From assembly GCA_021372615.1 (NCBI GenBank), contig JAJFUB010000090.1:54733-118732 (forward strand): a stretch of DNA of 64,000 nt. Reading direction: 5' to 3'. Of the stretch, positions 8,417-19,200 are shown piece after piece (within the stretch, counting starts at the first letter, position 1; each line of letters starts with the position of its first letter). The notes below the pieces were generated by a model. It was not told the origin of the DNA and searched no databases. It saw only the letters and a list, made by a program, of their open reading frames with translations. The translations under genes were made by a program, and so were the position numbers. This stretch comes from a bacterium. Lineage in GTDB: Bacteria; Armatimonadota; Zipacnadia; Zipacnadales; UBA11051.

Positions 8417-10080
8417 ATGTACCCCAGCCCCGACAGGCGGCTCTCCACCCGCGCCAGCTCGGGCGACGTGTATCCGGAGTCCGTGGGCGCCGCAACCGAG
8501 GGTGGCGGCGGCGCATAGTGCTTGGGTGAGAGCGGAGCCAGGGCCTCGCTCAGAATCCGTCCCTCCATGTACCGCGGCACCGGTAGCCCCATGAGCGCCA
8601 GGGCAGTCGGGGCCAGGTCCCTCAGCGTGCCCGACACCGGTTCCGGGCGACAGGCAATCGCTGGGCCACAGGCGACAAGGGACCCATAGGGCCGGTGGAA
8701 GCCCTGCACGATCGGGGGCCTCAGGATGGGCGTGGGCTCGATCTCCCGCCCCTCGAAGCGCGTCCTCACCCCTTGCACCGGAGCATCCGCGTCGAACTGC
8801 ACGTGCAGGTCGGCCATGATGTCAGCATGCGGGCCGTCGAACATTTCGTCGCGCCGCCATACCTGCGCCACGAGCGGCCGGCCCGTAGCAGTGTCGTGCA
8901 AGCCCACGAACATCTCGATGATGGCGTCTTCCAGTTCCTCCTGGGGTGCGCCCGGGGCGACCATGCCCAGCGGCTCGCGGCCCTGTAGGTTCAGCCAGAC
9001 CTCGCCGCTAGGGTTCACCGTGTAGCTGAAGGCCCGACTGCGGGCGAAGTCTATCTGTGAGATATGCGACTGCGTGAACCCAAGCGACCAGGTGGCGGCG
9101 TCCAGAGGCCGGAAGCGACGGCGCAGGTGCCAGGGGATGCATCCGGCGACCGCGTTGCGCGCCCGTCGCCGCCAGCCGAGCGCCTGGGGTGGGGGCGCGG
9201 GCTGGCGGACCATGAGGCCCGCCTCCTCGAGGAGCGGCCGCAGATAGTCGGGCGCCTGCGGGTGGTCGCCCATGCCGTGGTCCGACACGATGAGCAGGTT
9301 GGCTCCCGGCGGCATGTGTTCGAGCATCTCGCCGAGGCGTCGGTCCACACGCTGGTAGACCTGCAGGATCGCTCCGGACAGCTCCTCGCCCAGGTCCGGG
9401 TCGCGCTCGTCGCGCCGACCCACCAGGTAATCCCAGAAGGCGTGGCCGGCGATGTCTGTCTCGCGGACGACCCCGAAGAACAGGTCGGCCTGCTCACGCG
9501 CGAGCAGGTAGTCGAAGAACTCGAAGTTCGTGTCCACGCTGTCGAGGAGGCCCTGGAGGATGTGGCGCTGACTGCGCGAATGCAGCAGGTCAACGGGCTC
9601 CAGCCAAAAGGCCGCGTTGTAGCGTCGCTGGAGATCGCGGGCGAGGGTGTCGGGGTAGGCGAAGCCGGGAGCGTGGGGAGACGGGGCCAGCCAGTCGGAC
9701 ACCTGCAGGCCGCGCACGGGGCGCACGGGGTAGCTCATCGGCACCCGGGCCGCAATGACGGTGCGCCCAGCCGCGCTCGCGGTCTCCCAGAAGGCAGGTA
9801 ACGACCGGTCCAGAGCCGTCGGCAACCGCAGACGGTATTCGCCTGGCACCCGCTCCTGGAAGTTGTAGACGCCGTGGTGCGCGGGGCCGCAGCCGGTCGC
9901 GGCCGTGACCCACGCCGAAGACGTCAGTTGGTTGGGCGTCGACAGCAGACGACCGTGCGATCCCCGGCTCATGCACGAGGCGAGGGTAGGCAGATGCCCC
10001 TCCGCAGCCCAGCGCTGCAGGAGGGATGGTTCGAGACCGTCTAGGCCGATGATCCAGAGCGGATGATGATGGGCCGGCAA
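8413..10080 (-). CDS. Alkaline-phosphatase-superfamily phosphodiesterase/phosphohydrolase
   Basis: The N-terminus reads LWIIGLDGLEPSLL, giving the first metal ligand Asp14. LTSSAW carries the likely catalytic Thr53. ETDIAGHAFW and VSDHGMGDH supply the remaining metal-binding Asp and His residues. This layout is typical of type I phosphodiesterase/nucleotide pyrophosphatase-like predicted AP-superfamily hydrolases. No signal peptide is seen, so it is probably cytoplasmic. TTG 10080 was chosen because GAGGTG lies five bases upstream and the conserved domain starts there; a GTG at 10143 would add 21 unconserved residues. The substrate is unknown. It could also be a sulfatase relative, but the sulfatase CXPXR motif is absent. 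Confidence 0.8.
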   Translation of the reverse strand: MPAHHHPLWIIGLDGLEPSLLQRWAAEGHLPTLASCMSRGSHGRLLSTPNQLTSSAWVTAATGCGPAHHGVYNFQERVPGEYRLRLPTALDRSLPAFWETASAAGRTVIAARVPMSYPVRPVRGLQVSDWLAPSPHAPGFAYPDTLARDLQRRYNAAFWLEPVDLLHSRSQRHILQGLLDSVDTNFEFFDYLLAREQADLFFGVVRETDIAGHAFWDYLVGRRDERDPDLGEELSGAILQVYQRVDRRLGEMLEHMPPGANLLIVSDHGMGDHPQAPDYLRPLLEEAGLMVRQPAPPPQALGWRRRARNAVAGCIPWHLRRRFRPLDAATWSLGFTQSHISQIDFARSRAFSYTVNPSGEVWLNLQGREPLGMVAPGAPQEELEDAIIEMFVGLHDTATGRPLVAQVWRRDEMFDGPHADIMADLHVQFDADAPVQGVRTRFEGREIEPTPILRPPIVQGFHRPYGSLVACGPAIACRPEPVSGTLRDLAPTALALMGLPVPRYMEGRILSEALAPLSPKHYAPPPPSVAAPTDSGYTSPELARVESRLSGLGYI

Positions 10081-10107
10081 GGTGACACCTCGCGTCGTCC
10101 CCCAGCG

Positions 10108-10131
10108 CCTCCCGCCCCGAACAGGGCGGGC
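10108..10131 (-). other. Leader hairpin upstream of the phosphohydrolase gene
   Basis: CCCGCCC and GGGCGGG pair around a short loop, about 30-50 bases upstream of the TTG start. It could affect translation or mark an upstream terminator, but no T-tract follows. The wider gap (10144-10354) holds no gene and no convincing promoter. Confidence 0.3.
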
Positions 10132-10354
10132 CCGATCTGTCACCAGCGGGGAACTTGGCGTGAGGCCCGGCGCAAGGTCACTTGCCTGCCGATACCACGA
10201 CTGTGATCCTTGTCGCCTCGCCAGCGCTTACTGACAGGGAATGGAAGTACGTGCATAGCGACGAGGCGTGCTCCACCTATATTCCCCCTTTCTGGGGTCT
10301 CCGAAACCGGATTCTTGAGGAAAAAGATGGGGTCGTGTTGAGCCAATGCAGAGG

Positions 10355-12742
10355 CTACGGACGCAGGGGGGCGGCGAGGTCGTCGGTGGTGGCCAGCTTC
10401 CAGGTCTTGCCGCCGTCCGCCGACATGACGAGGGCGCGGTTGTGGTACAGGTCCGGCCAGTCTTCCTGGTACACATCGTTCGTCCAGTGGCTGTAGGAGA
10501 GGAACAGGCGTCCGCGCCGGTCTATCGTCAGCTTGTGGTAGTAGATCGAGTAGCCGGGCACGGGCGGCACGACCATGGGCTGCGCCGGCCCCCAGGGACC
10601 TTCCTTGGGTTTGCTCTGGACTGACAGGGCCGCGTAGATCTGATCGGGGTGGAACGGGTCCGCGTTGCGCCGCCACTGGCGGTAGGCGATGTACAGCGTG
10701 TCGTCGGGGCCGCAGACGAGCGAGCAGTAGGTTTGGCGTCCCTGCCCCTGCGGGCCCGTCTTGTCGTCTACGTAGCCGGCCGACAGCACCGGCTCCGGCT
10801 TCGTCCAGGCGCTGGCGTCGTTGGGGCGCAGCGACCGCACGTACTGGAAGGGCTGGCCGTGCGAGCCGAGGATGACGTGGATGTACCCCTGGCTGTCCTG
10901 GCAGATGGCGGGGACATTGTGGACGTCATTGACCGGCGGCGCGTACCCCAGGAGCACCTTCTCGCTGACCTTGCCCGTCGCCTGATCGTACGTGGCTACG
11001 TACGTCGGCACCCCCGGCGCGTCGTCGGGCGCGATCTCCCCCCACACGATGTGGGTCTTGCCGTCGCGGGTGGACGTCGAGGCGGGGCCGCCGGAGTGCT
11101 GGCACGACCCCACGCAGTTCTCCGCCACCTTGACCGGGTCGCCGAGCACGATCCTGCCGCCCTGCAGACGGGGTAGGTACAGGAACAGGTCGTGGTAGGC
11201 TGCGAACGTTGCCGGGTGTTCCTTGACGAACACATACGCCAGAACCGGCGGGGTCTGTTGCAGCGCGTTGTGGCCCGTGAACTGCTCGATGTCGAAGGCC
11301 GAGCCGGGCACCTCGGCGACCTGCCACGAGCGCCCCATGTCCGGCGTGGCCAGCAGCAGGAGGCGGTTGCCACCCTCGATGCCGATACGCAGCATGGTGT
11401 GGGCCCAGCCGGCGCCGTCGAAGGCCACCTTGGCGCCCAGGAAGCCGGACGCACCGTACATGCCCTTGTACGTGGGATAGGCGGCCTTGATCGCGTCCAT
11501 GAAGGAGCGCTCGACGAAGCGCCCGTTCTCGAGCACCTGCAGGCCCGTGGACAGTGTGCGGTGCTCGGTGCGCTGGCGCATCACGGGGCTGTTGTGCAGG
11601 TCGAAGTACACCTCATTGGGCTCGAAGTCCGGGGCGTAGCCGAACTGGAAGCTCTCGTGCTCGTACGGCTGGAGGGCGATGGGGAGGGCGAGACTGCGCC
11701 CTACGGGGGACGCGCCAACGCGCACCTCCACTCCGGCGCTGGTGATGACCGCCGGGTTGGCCACAGCCTGCGCCGTAACGGTGACCGGGAACACTGCTCC
11801 GGCCTTGGCTTGTGGCGCCAGCGTGACCTGCAGCGTCACGGCACACTTGTCGCCCGGCTTGACCGTCACGGGCAGTGACGGCCCGGCAACGCTCACCTTG
11901 ACCTCGGGCGGAGCCGACGCGCGGACGGCGAAGGCTGCCTCGGCGGCAGTGCTGTTGCGCAGGGCGACGGTGACGGCGGTGCTGCCGCCCGGCTGCAGGT
12001 AGCGGGCCTGGCGGTACGGGACCAGCATCCAGCGGGTTGCAGACGCCTCGAACCAGGCGCTGGTGTCGAGTGTCCACAGGAACGCCTTGCTGGGGACGAT
12101 CTTCACGTGCATGTGCGCGATGTCGAGCCGCCACAGGCCGGTGCGCTCCCCGGCGGGCGCCTCGAAGACATCATCCACCCCGGTCTTGCCCAGGTCGAAC
12201 GTCTTCAGCGTCTGTTGCCTGTCGTCGAGCAGGGGCATCTGCTGACGGCCGGGGTCGTGCAGCGCCTGGGCCTTGATCGTGAACTTGTCGGCCGGTGGCG
12301 CGAAGAGCAGCCGCCCGGCGATGGCCCCGTCGTTGAGCGTGATGTCGCCCTGCACGACGGCCCCCGGCGCGTTCGTGTCCAGGCCCCAGACACAGTCGCC
12401 GCTGCCGCTGATCTGCAGCCGGTAGACGCCGGGGGCTGCATCCGGCAGCTTGACCTCGGCGGACTGCAAGGCCTCCGCGGCCTTCCCGCGCGGCTGGGCG
12501 CCATCGGGCAGGTCCAGAGTGGCGACCATCCGTCGCTGCGGGTCATAGAGGGCGGCGTGTAGCGTGTCCTCGCCCTCGTAGATGTTCAGGTCGCGCTTGT
12601 AGAGCTTGAGTTGGAGCGCCCCCGCGTCCACGCGCAGCCATACGCCGTGCCCCCCGCGCACGACCGGCGGCAGTGTGGCCGCCACCGCGAAGGACGACAG
12701 CACCACCCCCAGGGTCAGGCAGACAACTGCTGTGGCTCGCAT
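10355..12742 (-). CDS. Secreted BNR-repeat (sialidase-like propeller) protein
   Basis: The 795-residue product has a clear signal peptide (MRATAVVCLTLGVVLSSFAVA). Two to three beta-sandwich-like segments fill about residues 25-345. A propeller-like region resembling BNR_4 follows, with blades such as HIVWGEIAPDD, GYIHVILG and a terminal SADGGKTW Asp-box. BNR_4 proteins are usually glycan-binding or glycan-cleaving surface proteins; the specific substrate is unknown. The gene begins 16 bases after the stop of the upstream glycosidase gene, with AGGAG six bases before its ATG, so the two are probably cotranscribed. Confidence 0.75.
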   Translation of the reverse strand: MRATAVVCLTLGVVLSSFAVAATLPPVVRGGHGVWLRVDAGALQLKLYKRDLNIYEGEDTLHAALYDPQRRMVATLDLPDGAQPRGKAAEALQSAEVKLPDAAPGVYRLQISGSGDCVWGLDTNAPGAVVQGDITLNDGAIAGRLLFAPPADKFTIKAQALHDPGRQQMPLLDDRQQTLKTFDLGKTGVDDVFEAPAGERTGLWRLDIAHMHVKIVPSKAFLWTLDTSAWFEASATRWMLVPYRQARYLQPGGSTAVTVALRNSTAAEAAFAVRASAPPEVKVSVAGPSLPVTVKPGDKCAVTLQVTLAPQAKAGAVFPVTVTAQAVANPAVITSAGVEVRVGASPVGRSLALPIALQPYEHESFQFGYAPDFEPNEVYFDLHNSPVMRQRTEHRTLSTGLQVLENGRFVERSFMDAIKAAYPTYKGMYGASGFLGAKVAFDGAGWAHTMLRIGIEGGNRLLLLATPDMGRSWQVAEVPGSAFDIEQFTGHNALQQTPPVLAYVFVKEHPATFAAYHDLFLYLPRLQGGRIVLGDPVKVAENCVGSCQHSGGPASTSTRDGKTHIVWGEIAPDDAPGVPTYVATYDQATGKVSEKVLLGYAPPVNDVHNVPAICQDSQGYIHVILGSHGQPFQYVRSLRPNDASAWTKPEPVLSAGYVDDKTGPQGQGRQTYCSLVCGPDDTLYIAYRQWRRNADPFHPDQIYAALSVQSKPKEGPWGPAQPMVVPPVPGYSIYYHKLTIDRRGRLFLSYSHWTNDVYQEDWPDLYHNRALVMSADGGKTWKLATTDDLAAPLRP

Positions 12743-12758
12743 CGCAGGCTCCTGTTCT

Positions 12759-15700
12759 CTACTGTGGCGTGATGACCAGGGCCGTGGCCTCGGCGGGTCC
12801 GAGCTTGATCGGCAGGACGAACTTGCCCTGCTTGCTCAGGGTCTCGGCGACGCCGCCAGGCGTCATGCGCTCGATCCTCACCTGCGCGGTGGACTTCAGC
12901 CCATAGGCGGTGGGCTCGAAGCGCAGCGTGAGCGTCCGGTCCTGCTTGGGCAAGTTGACCAGCGCGATGAGCAGGCGACCGTCCTCCAGCCGCCAGGCCG
13001 TGGCCCATAGTTCGGGGGTGTGGATCGCGATGAGCGTGTTCCCCCACTGACGCCACGGGGTCTCCAGTGTGGGGATCGGCTCGGCGAACGCCGGCGGGGC
13101 GGCCATCTGCCCGTGGACGAAGAACTCGTTGACGCGCTGGCGCAATTGGGCGACGTCGCGCAGCCATCTGGTCGCCTGCTCGTTCTTGACGATGTTGGGG
13201 TCGCTCCACCACAGCTGTGCTCCGAACGCGAAGAGCTTGCCCTGCCGCACGGCCATCAGCGTCAGGTCCTGCCAGTCCGAGTTCGCCATGTACGTCCCGA
13301 ACATGAGGATCTTGCCGCCATACACGGCCGGGAAGAGCGGCACGTCGTAGTCCGAGTTGTCATTGCACATCAGGTAGGCATCGAAGTACTTCGCATACGA
13401 CTCGGCGTTGGACTCGGTGGTCAGCATCTTGTCGGGGTTGACGCGCGCGATCTCCTGCTGCAGGGCCCCGAGCATCTTCCAGTAACCGTCCACCCACCAG
13501 TGGCCTCCCGCCAGCGGGTGGCCGTGGCTCTTGTCGTAGCACAGCACGGCATGGGCGGCCGCCACCTGGTCTATGTAGACGGCATCCACGCCCTCTTCGC
13601 TCACGAGCTTCAGCACGATCTCCCGCACCTTGTCCTGCCAGTACGCCGTGTGGACGCACATCGGGGCCAACTCCTGCTTGGAGCCGTAGACCTCGATGTA
13701 GGGCTTGCCGTCCTCGCGCTTGGTGGCGTACTTGAAGGCCTCCGCCTTGAAGTCCTCAGTGTCAGTGTCCCACAGGCGGCCGTTGATGTACGGCATGACG
13801 CGAATCCCGGCCTGCTGCAGCTCCCGGACGCCCTCGCGGAAGCCGGGCTTGGTCGGGAAGTAGTGCGGGTAGTCGTTGTCAAACGGGATCTGGTGCCAGT
13901 TGTACCAGTGGATGGCCGTGGGGGTGCCCATCGCCTCGGCGAAGGCCTTGGTCTGCGGCACGGTCTTGTCCGCGTAGCCCGCGCCCCACTCCACCCAGGT
14001 CTGGATCTTCGTCAGCCATGTCGGGTAGTCCGAGCGGGAGAACTTGCCCGGCTCCGGCCACCACGGGGCGTTGCGGTCGAGCCAGCGGCGGTACAGGCGG
14101 CAGGCCGGGAAGTAGCCCCCGTCCACGACCGCGAGGACGAACTCGCCGGGCACGGTGAAGTTGTTGCCGGGCACGGTAGCGTTCGACGCCGGGACGATGA
14201 TGCTCAGCGGCGTCCGCGGCTCCCCGGCCGTGCCCTGGGTGTCCAGGAACTTCGTGGACGCCGTCGCGTCGTGGGCGCCCACGTACAGGCCGCTGGCGCC
14301 GTCCGTGACGGCCATCCACTGCATGGCGCAGTTGCCGCTGGGGTAGTTGCCCCGGTAGCGGGTGCCGTTGAGCGTGGGGTAGGCGCGCCCGAAGCCGTTG
14401 GGCAGCAGCAGCCGGTCATCGCCCGGATCGCCGCCCAGGGCGCCGACTTCCACCACGGGTGACGTGACGCTCAGCAGGCTCCAGCCGGACGGTACTCTGT
14501 TCACCGCCAGCGACCAGGAGAGCCGGTCAGCGCCGAGCGTGGGCCGGATGACCACCTCCAGCCCCGGGAAGCTGTCGCGCTTGCAGCGGAAGCGCAGGTC
14601 GAGCGGCGCGGGCGGCAACTTCGGCGCCGTCGGCGGGAAGGGCTGCGGGACGGGCGCGGGGATCGCGAAGTCCATGCTGTCGAGGGTGCGCCTGGTCCCC
14701 TCGGCGTTGGCCAGCTCCAGACGGAACCACAGGGCCGGCGCCGACAGCAGTTCGCGCCCGTGGTCGAGGTCGTAGAGGCTGATGAGGTGGCTGTGGTCCG
14801 GCGCCGCGGCAAGGGCCAGACGCTGCCGGGCCGCCAGCAGCATGGAGCGGTCGCCCAGTGTCAGCGGCTCCCGCGCGTCCGCTTTGCGCACGAGAATCCC
14901 GTCTGCGGCCCGCTCCGCTTCGCTCAGCACGATGGCGTGCTGCCGCATCGCCCCTTCGAGCAGGGACAACATCCAGCCCAGGCGTGGTTGGGTCTGGCTG
15001 CGCTGGCGGATCGTCGCCACTTGCCCCAGCAGCTTCGCGGAGTAGACGGTGCCGCTGAGCAACGGCTGTCGGGCCTGCGCGGCGCTGGCGATGGCCCGGG
15101 CCGGGTCGTCGGCCGCGCCGATCCACAGGTCCAGGACAAAGGCCTCCGTGGACCTGTTCCAGCCCACCCACGGGCCGTGCAGGTAGCGCCCATAGTCGTT
15201 CTTGCCGTCGTAGATCCGGGGGAAGCCGAGCAGGGCGATGGCGTTCTTGCCGTCCACGAGCGCGCCCCACTGGGCACCCCCGTGGCTCTTGGCCTCGTCC
15301 TTGAACGGGGCCAGGGGCTCCGTGTCGCTGACATAGTGGGTGAACGAGTCGTCCTTGAAGAACAGCTCGAAGCAGTGCAGCTCGTTCCAGTCGAAGGTCT
15401 CATCCTGGGCGATGCTCGCCGTCAGGCGGATGTTGGGCAGGCCGGCGAAGTAGCTGTAGGTGTAGACGGCGCGGGCCTTGCCCGGCGGCTCCTTGGCGCC
15501 CTGGAGGTAACGGGCCTTGACCCGCATCTCTGCATACAGCGGCCCGGCGGCAGTGACGGTGACTTGTGGGGCCTTGTCATCCCCCAGGCGGAAGCCGCCC
15601 ATCCCCGGCTGCTTGCTGTGCAGGCGGTCGTTGAGCTGGAAGCTGTCGAAGACCTTGCCGGTCTGCGGGAAGACGATCCGGGAGGGCAGGCCGCCGTTCT

Positions 15701-16127
15701 TGGCGGGATCGTGGGTGATGACGTAGGTGGCGTTGGTAATCGTCACAGCCTGGCCATCGCGGGTGACCTGTAGCGTCGCCTCCGTTGGCGTCGTCGGAGG
15801 CTTGACGGGGGCGAGACGGATGGTGCGTTCGCCCGCCGGCTGGGAGGGCAGCAGCAGTGCGATCTGCGCCTGCTGGCCGACGATGTCCAACTGCGCCGGG
15901 ACGGCCCGCACTTGGTCACCGAGGCGCTCGGCCGCTCCGATCAGGCCGCTGCGAGGCTCCACGCCCCAGGCCCGGCGCGCATCCCCGAGCGGAACGGAGG
16001 CGATCACGGGAAGCACCGGGGCCGACACCCCCGAAGGCGCCTGCACACGCACGGCCAGGAACGGCTCCTGGGCGCAGGCGGCGGTGACGACGAGGAGCGC
16101 GAGGGCGGCGGGAGCCAGTCTCTGCAT
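12759..16127 (-). CDS. Secreted DUF6259-like predicted glycoside hydrolase
   Basis: The start is ATG 16127, preceded by GGAGA, which gives signal peptide MQRLAPAALALLVVTAACA. An in-frame extension to 16598 is rejected because it antisenses the divergent neighbour. The N-terminal half is beta-rich and resembles the lyase-like sandwich in the neighbour at 16297. The second half reads as a TIM barrel: VDAVYIDQVAA, HGHPLAGGHWW, MLTTESNAESYAK, with Asp and Glu as candidate catalytic residues. The pattern fits DUF6259-type glycosidases, a family assignment made from memory. The last 90 residues form a beta domain. It is 1,122 residues long, divergent from the exo-lyase-like gene, and likely shares a regulatory region (16128-16296) with it. 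Confidence 0.72.
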   Translation of the reverse strand: MQRLAPAALALLVVTAACAQEPFLAVRVQAPSGVSAPVLPVIASVPLGDARRAWGVEPRSGLIGAAERLGDQVRAVPAQLDIVGQQAQIALLLPSQPAGERTIRLAPVKPPTTPTEATLQVTRDGQAVTITNATYVITHDPAKNGGLPSRIVFPQTGKVFDSFQLNDRLHSKQPGMGGFRLGDDKAPQVTVTAAGPLYAEMRVKARYLQGAKEPPGKARAVYTYSYFAGLPNIRLTASIAQDETFDWNELHCFELFFKDDSFTHYVSDTEPLAPFKDEAKSHGGAQWGALVDGKNAIALLGFPRIYDGKNDYGRYLHGPWVGWNRSTEAFVLDLWIGAADDPARAIASAAQARQPLLSGTVYSAKLLGQVATIRQRSQTQPRLGWMLSLLEGAMRQHAIVLSEAERAADGILVRKADAREPLTLGDRSMLLAARQRLALAAAPDHSHLISLYDLDHGRELLSAPALWFRLELANAEGTRRTLDSMDFAIPAPVPQPFPPTAPKLPPAPLDLRFRCKRDSFPGLEVVIRPTLGADRLSWSLAVNRVPSGWSLLSVTSPVVEVGALGGDPGDDRLLLPNGFGRAYPTLNGTRYRGNYPSGNCAMQWMAVTDGASGLYVGAHDATASTKFLDTQGTAGEPRTPLSIIVPASNATVPGNNFTVPGEFVLAVVDGGYFPACRLYRRWLDRNAPWWPEPGKFSRSDYPTWLTKIQTWVEWGAGYADKTVPQTKAFAEAMGTPTAIHWYNWHQIPFDNDYPHYFPTKPGFREGVRELQQAGIRVMPYINGRLWDTDTEDFKAEAFKYATKREDGKPYIEVYGSKQELAPMCVHTAYWQDKVREIVLKLVSEEGVDAVYIDQVAAAHAVLCYDKSHGHPLAGGHWWVDGYWKMLGALQQEIARVNPDKMLTTESNAESYAKYFDAYLMCNDNSDYDVPLFPAVYGGKILMFGTYMANSDWQDLTLMAVRQGKLFAFGAQLWWSDPNIVKNEQATRWLRDVAQLRQRVNEFFVHGQMAAPPAFAEPIPTLETPWRQWGNTLIAIHTPELWATAWRLEDGRLLIALVNLPKQDRTLTLRFEPTAYGLKSTAQVRIERMTPGGVAETLSKQGKFVLPIKLGPAEATALVITPQ

Positions 16128-16296
16128 GGGGTCTTCTCCGTGCGGACGCGATGGCCCCATGTTCGCCCTCGCGGTGTGTAACGCCTGCCTCGCAGGTTGG
16201 CATCCGTCGAAGCGCGAACCTGATAGTGGCGCACACGCACGCCGCGACGCCGTGATCCTGGACGCCACCCAAGTCTCATCCCATAGGTGACACACC

Positions 16297-19200
16297 ATGC
16301 GCACAGTGACCCTCGCCCTTTTGACTGCCCTGCTGGCCACCAGCCTCGCGCTGGCTGCCGACACCGACGGCGACGGCATCTCGGACGAGATCGAGACGCA
16401 ACTGGGCCTGCTGCCCCAGGTCAAGCAGAACCTCGTGCTCATCCAGAGTAGTCCCGACCAGAAGCTCACCGACGAGCAGGCCAAGACGGCCGCGCCCGAC
16501 ATCCTCAGCCTCGAGGGCTGCCACGTCGGCGGCCAGCGGGTGCTGCTGAAGCTCACCTTCGCGCGCCCCGTGGACTTCATGGGCTGCACCTTCATCATCT
16601 ATGCCGACCTGGACAACGACCCGAAGACCGGGCGCGTGGACCAGTACCACGGCGGCGTAGATACCATGTTCATCTTCGCTGACCGGAACCTCAGCTTCAC
16701 CTTCTACGGCGGCCACGACAACGGCAACACCGGCGCCCGGATGGCCAGGGACGGCAATGTGCTCTACGTCGCCATTGACGCCCCCTTCAAGCAGGCGGCG
16801 GATGGCAAGCTCCCGGTCGGTCTGCATCTGCTGAGCCAACGCGAAGGCGGCCGAGGCGACGGCACACCCCATGTCGTCGCGCCGTTCGCGCTCTCCACGG
16901 CAACCGTGCCGAAGCTCGCGCTCGGACGTGGCGGCATCAGCCGCAGCCCGTCCGAGTACCGTTACTTCGGCGACAAGGTCTTCTACGAGAAGCTATCCGA
17001 CAAGGGCCTGCGCGAGGACCAGGTCAAGCCTGTTACGCCCATCCAGTTCGGCCGCGAGCGCCCGCAGGTGCAGTATTTGAGCCAGGGCCGCCAGCCGGGC
17101 AAGCGGGGCAGCGTGGACATGCGGCGGGTGCCGGTGGAGCTGCTCGAAGAGGCCAACGTGGCGCGGCAGGCGGCCATCCTCAGCTTCGGCTTCCCCCTGC
17201 CGCAGGGCGCGCTGTTCAGTCTGGACAAGATCAAGCTGGTGGATGGCAACAAGGAGGTCCCGGCGCAGTTCACGGCGACGGGCTTCTGGCCCGATGACAG
17301 CCTCAAGTGGGTGCTGATTGATGCGACAGTGCCGCTGGCGGCGGGGGAGAGGAAGACGTTAGCGGTGGTCTGTGGCAGCAAGGTGGTGCGGTCGGATGAG
17401 ACCAGCGGCAGAGGGCGGGTCGCCTTCGGGAATCCGTCCAGCATCGAGGCCTTCGTCTCGGCGCTGCCGACCGACGAGAAGACGATGCCCACCCTCCGGT
17501 TCAGCATCCCTACGGACAAGTTCCGCCCCTTCGCCGATGTCCAGCAGGGCGGCCTGATCAGCACATGGATCGTGGATGGCAATCCACTGCGAGCCACCAT
17601 GGACCAGGCCGGCGCGAGCATCGTGGACGAGAGCGGCAAGACCTTCTCAATGGGCCTGAGCAAGCCCGACCGCGTCATCGTCGAGCAGAATGGTTGGCGG
17701 AAGGCCGTCATCCGCGCCGAGGGCGCCTACACCGCTGCCGATGGCTCGACATACATGCGGTATACCGCGCGGATGACGTTCCGGGCCGGCTCGCCGCTGG
17801 TGGAGACCGCGATCACGACGCTGAATGACTGGCAGAAGACGGAGTTCACCGACGTGACGTCCCTGAGCCTCGCGCTGAAGCCCACGGCGGGTGTCGGCCA
17901 GCTGACGACGTACCTCGAAGGGACGGCGAGCCGGCTAGTAGCCGGCCCCTCCGACAGCGTGACGCAGTGGGATGAGAACTCGGTCGCGGTCGGTGACCGC
18001 TCCCACGACGGCCGGGGCGCCGGGGTCGTGACGTGGAACGGCGGCGGCGCCGTCATCCACGACTTCTGGCAACGTTACCCCAAGGGTATCCGCCTGCAGG
18101 ACGGGCAGGTGGTCTTCGATCTCCTGCCCCAGCAGCCCTCAGCCGACTATGGCAAGGACCTCCCCTACTGGGCCATGTTCAACCTGTGCGAGGGCAAGTA
18201 CCGCTTCAAGTGGGGCATGGCCTTCACCGAGAAGATCAGCCTCGACTTCTCCGGCAAGTTGAAGCCGGAGGAGCTGTGGGCCGAGGCCCAGGTGCCCGTC
18301 GTCCCCGTCATCCCCGCCACATGGTACGCCGAGACCCGGGCCATCGGGCCCGTGGCCGTGCCGCGGGGCAAGCAGTTCGCCCAGTGGGACAAGTTCGTGA
18401 CGGACAGCTACGCCAACTACATGGCCGAGAAGGCGCGCTCGCGCGAGTACGGCTTCCTCAACTACGGCGACTGGTTCGGCGAGCGCGGGCGCAACTGGGG
18501 TAACAACGAGTACGACCTGGCCCACGGACTCTTCATGCAGTTCGTCCGCACCGGCAACCGCGACCTGTTCCGCTGGGCCACCAAGACTGCTCAACACCGC
18601 GCCGACGTGGACACCATCTGGTTCTACCCGGACCTCCGCAACGTCGGCGCCAACCCTCCGCACTCCATTGGCCACACGGGCGCGTGGACGGAGATCACCG
18701 AGCGCAGCACCTGGTCGTGCCGCTACGACGGCATGTACACAGCCTCCAACGGGCACAACTGGTGCGACGGGCTGATGGATGACTGGATGCTCACCGGCAA
18801 CCCGCGCGCGATGGAGTCGGGCCTGGCCTTCGGCGAGCACGTGGCCTGGGCGATGGCGCCCAGCTTCACCGCCCTGGGCACCCACGAGCGCTCGGCCGGG
18901 TGGTCGCTGCGCGCGATCATGGCGGTGTACAAGGCCACGTACGACCCGGTGTATCTCGACGCAGCCAAGAAGATCGTGGCCGTGGCGCTCAAGGAGCAGA
19001 AGCTCGATCAGGGCGGCGCGTGGCCGCATGTGCTGCCGAAGGACCATGCGGGCTGGGAGCAGGGCGCCGTGGGCAACAACCTGTTCCTGATCGGCATCCT
19101 GCTGGGCGGCCTGCAGGCCTACCACGAGGAGACCCAGGACCCGGCGGTGCTCAAGTCGCTGGAGGCGGGGGCCGCGTGGGTGGCCAAGTGCTTCGACGAG

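Noticed and set aside
8413..10080. Sulfatase annotation for the AP-superfamily protein
   Set aside because: The formylglycine motif CXPXR is absent; the nucleophile position is LTSSAW, as in phosphodiesterase-type members.
16128..16598. N-terminal extension of the DUF6259-like gene
   Set aside because: It would overlap the divergent lyase-like gene and remove the signal peptide from the N-terminus; ATG 16127 has a proper ribosome site.
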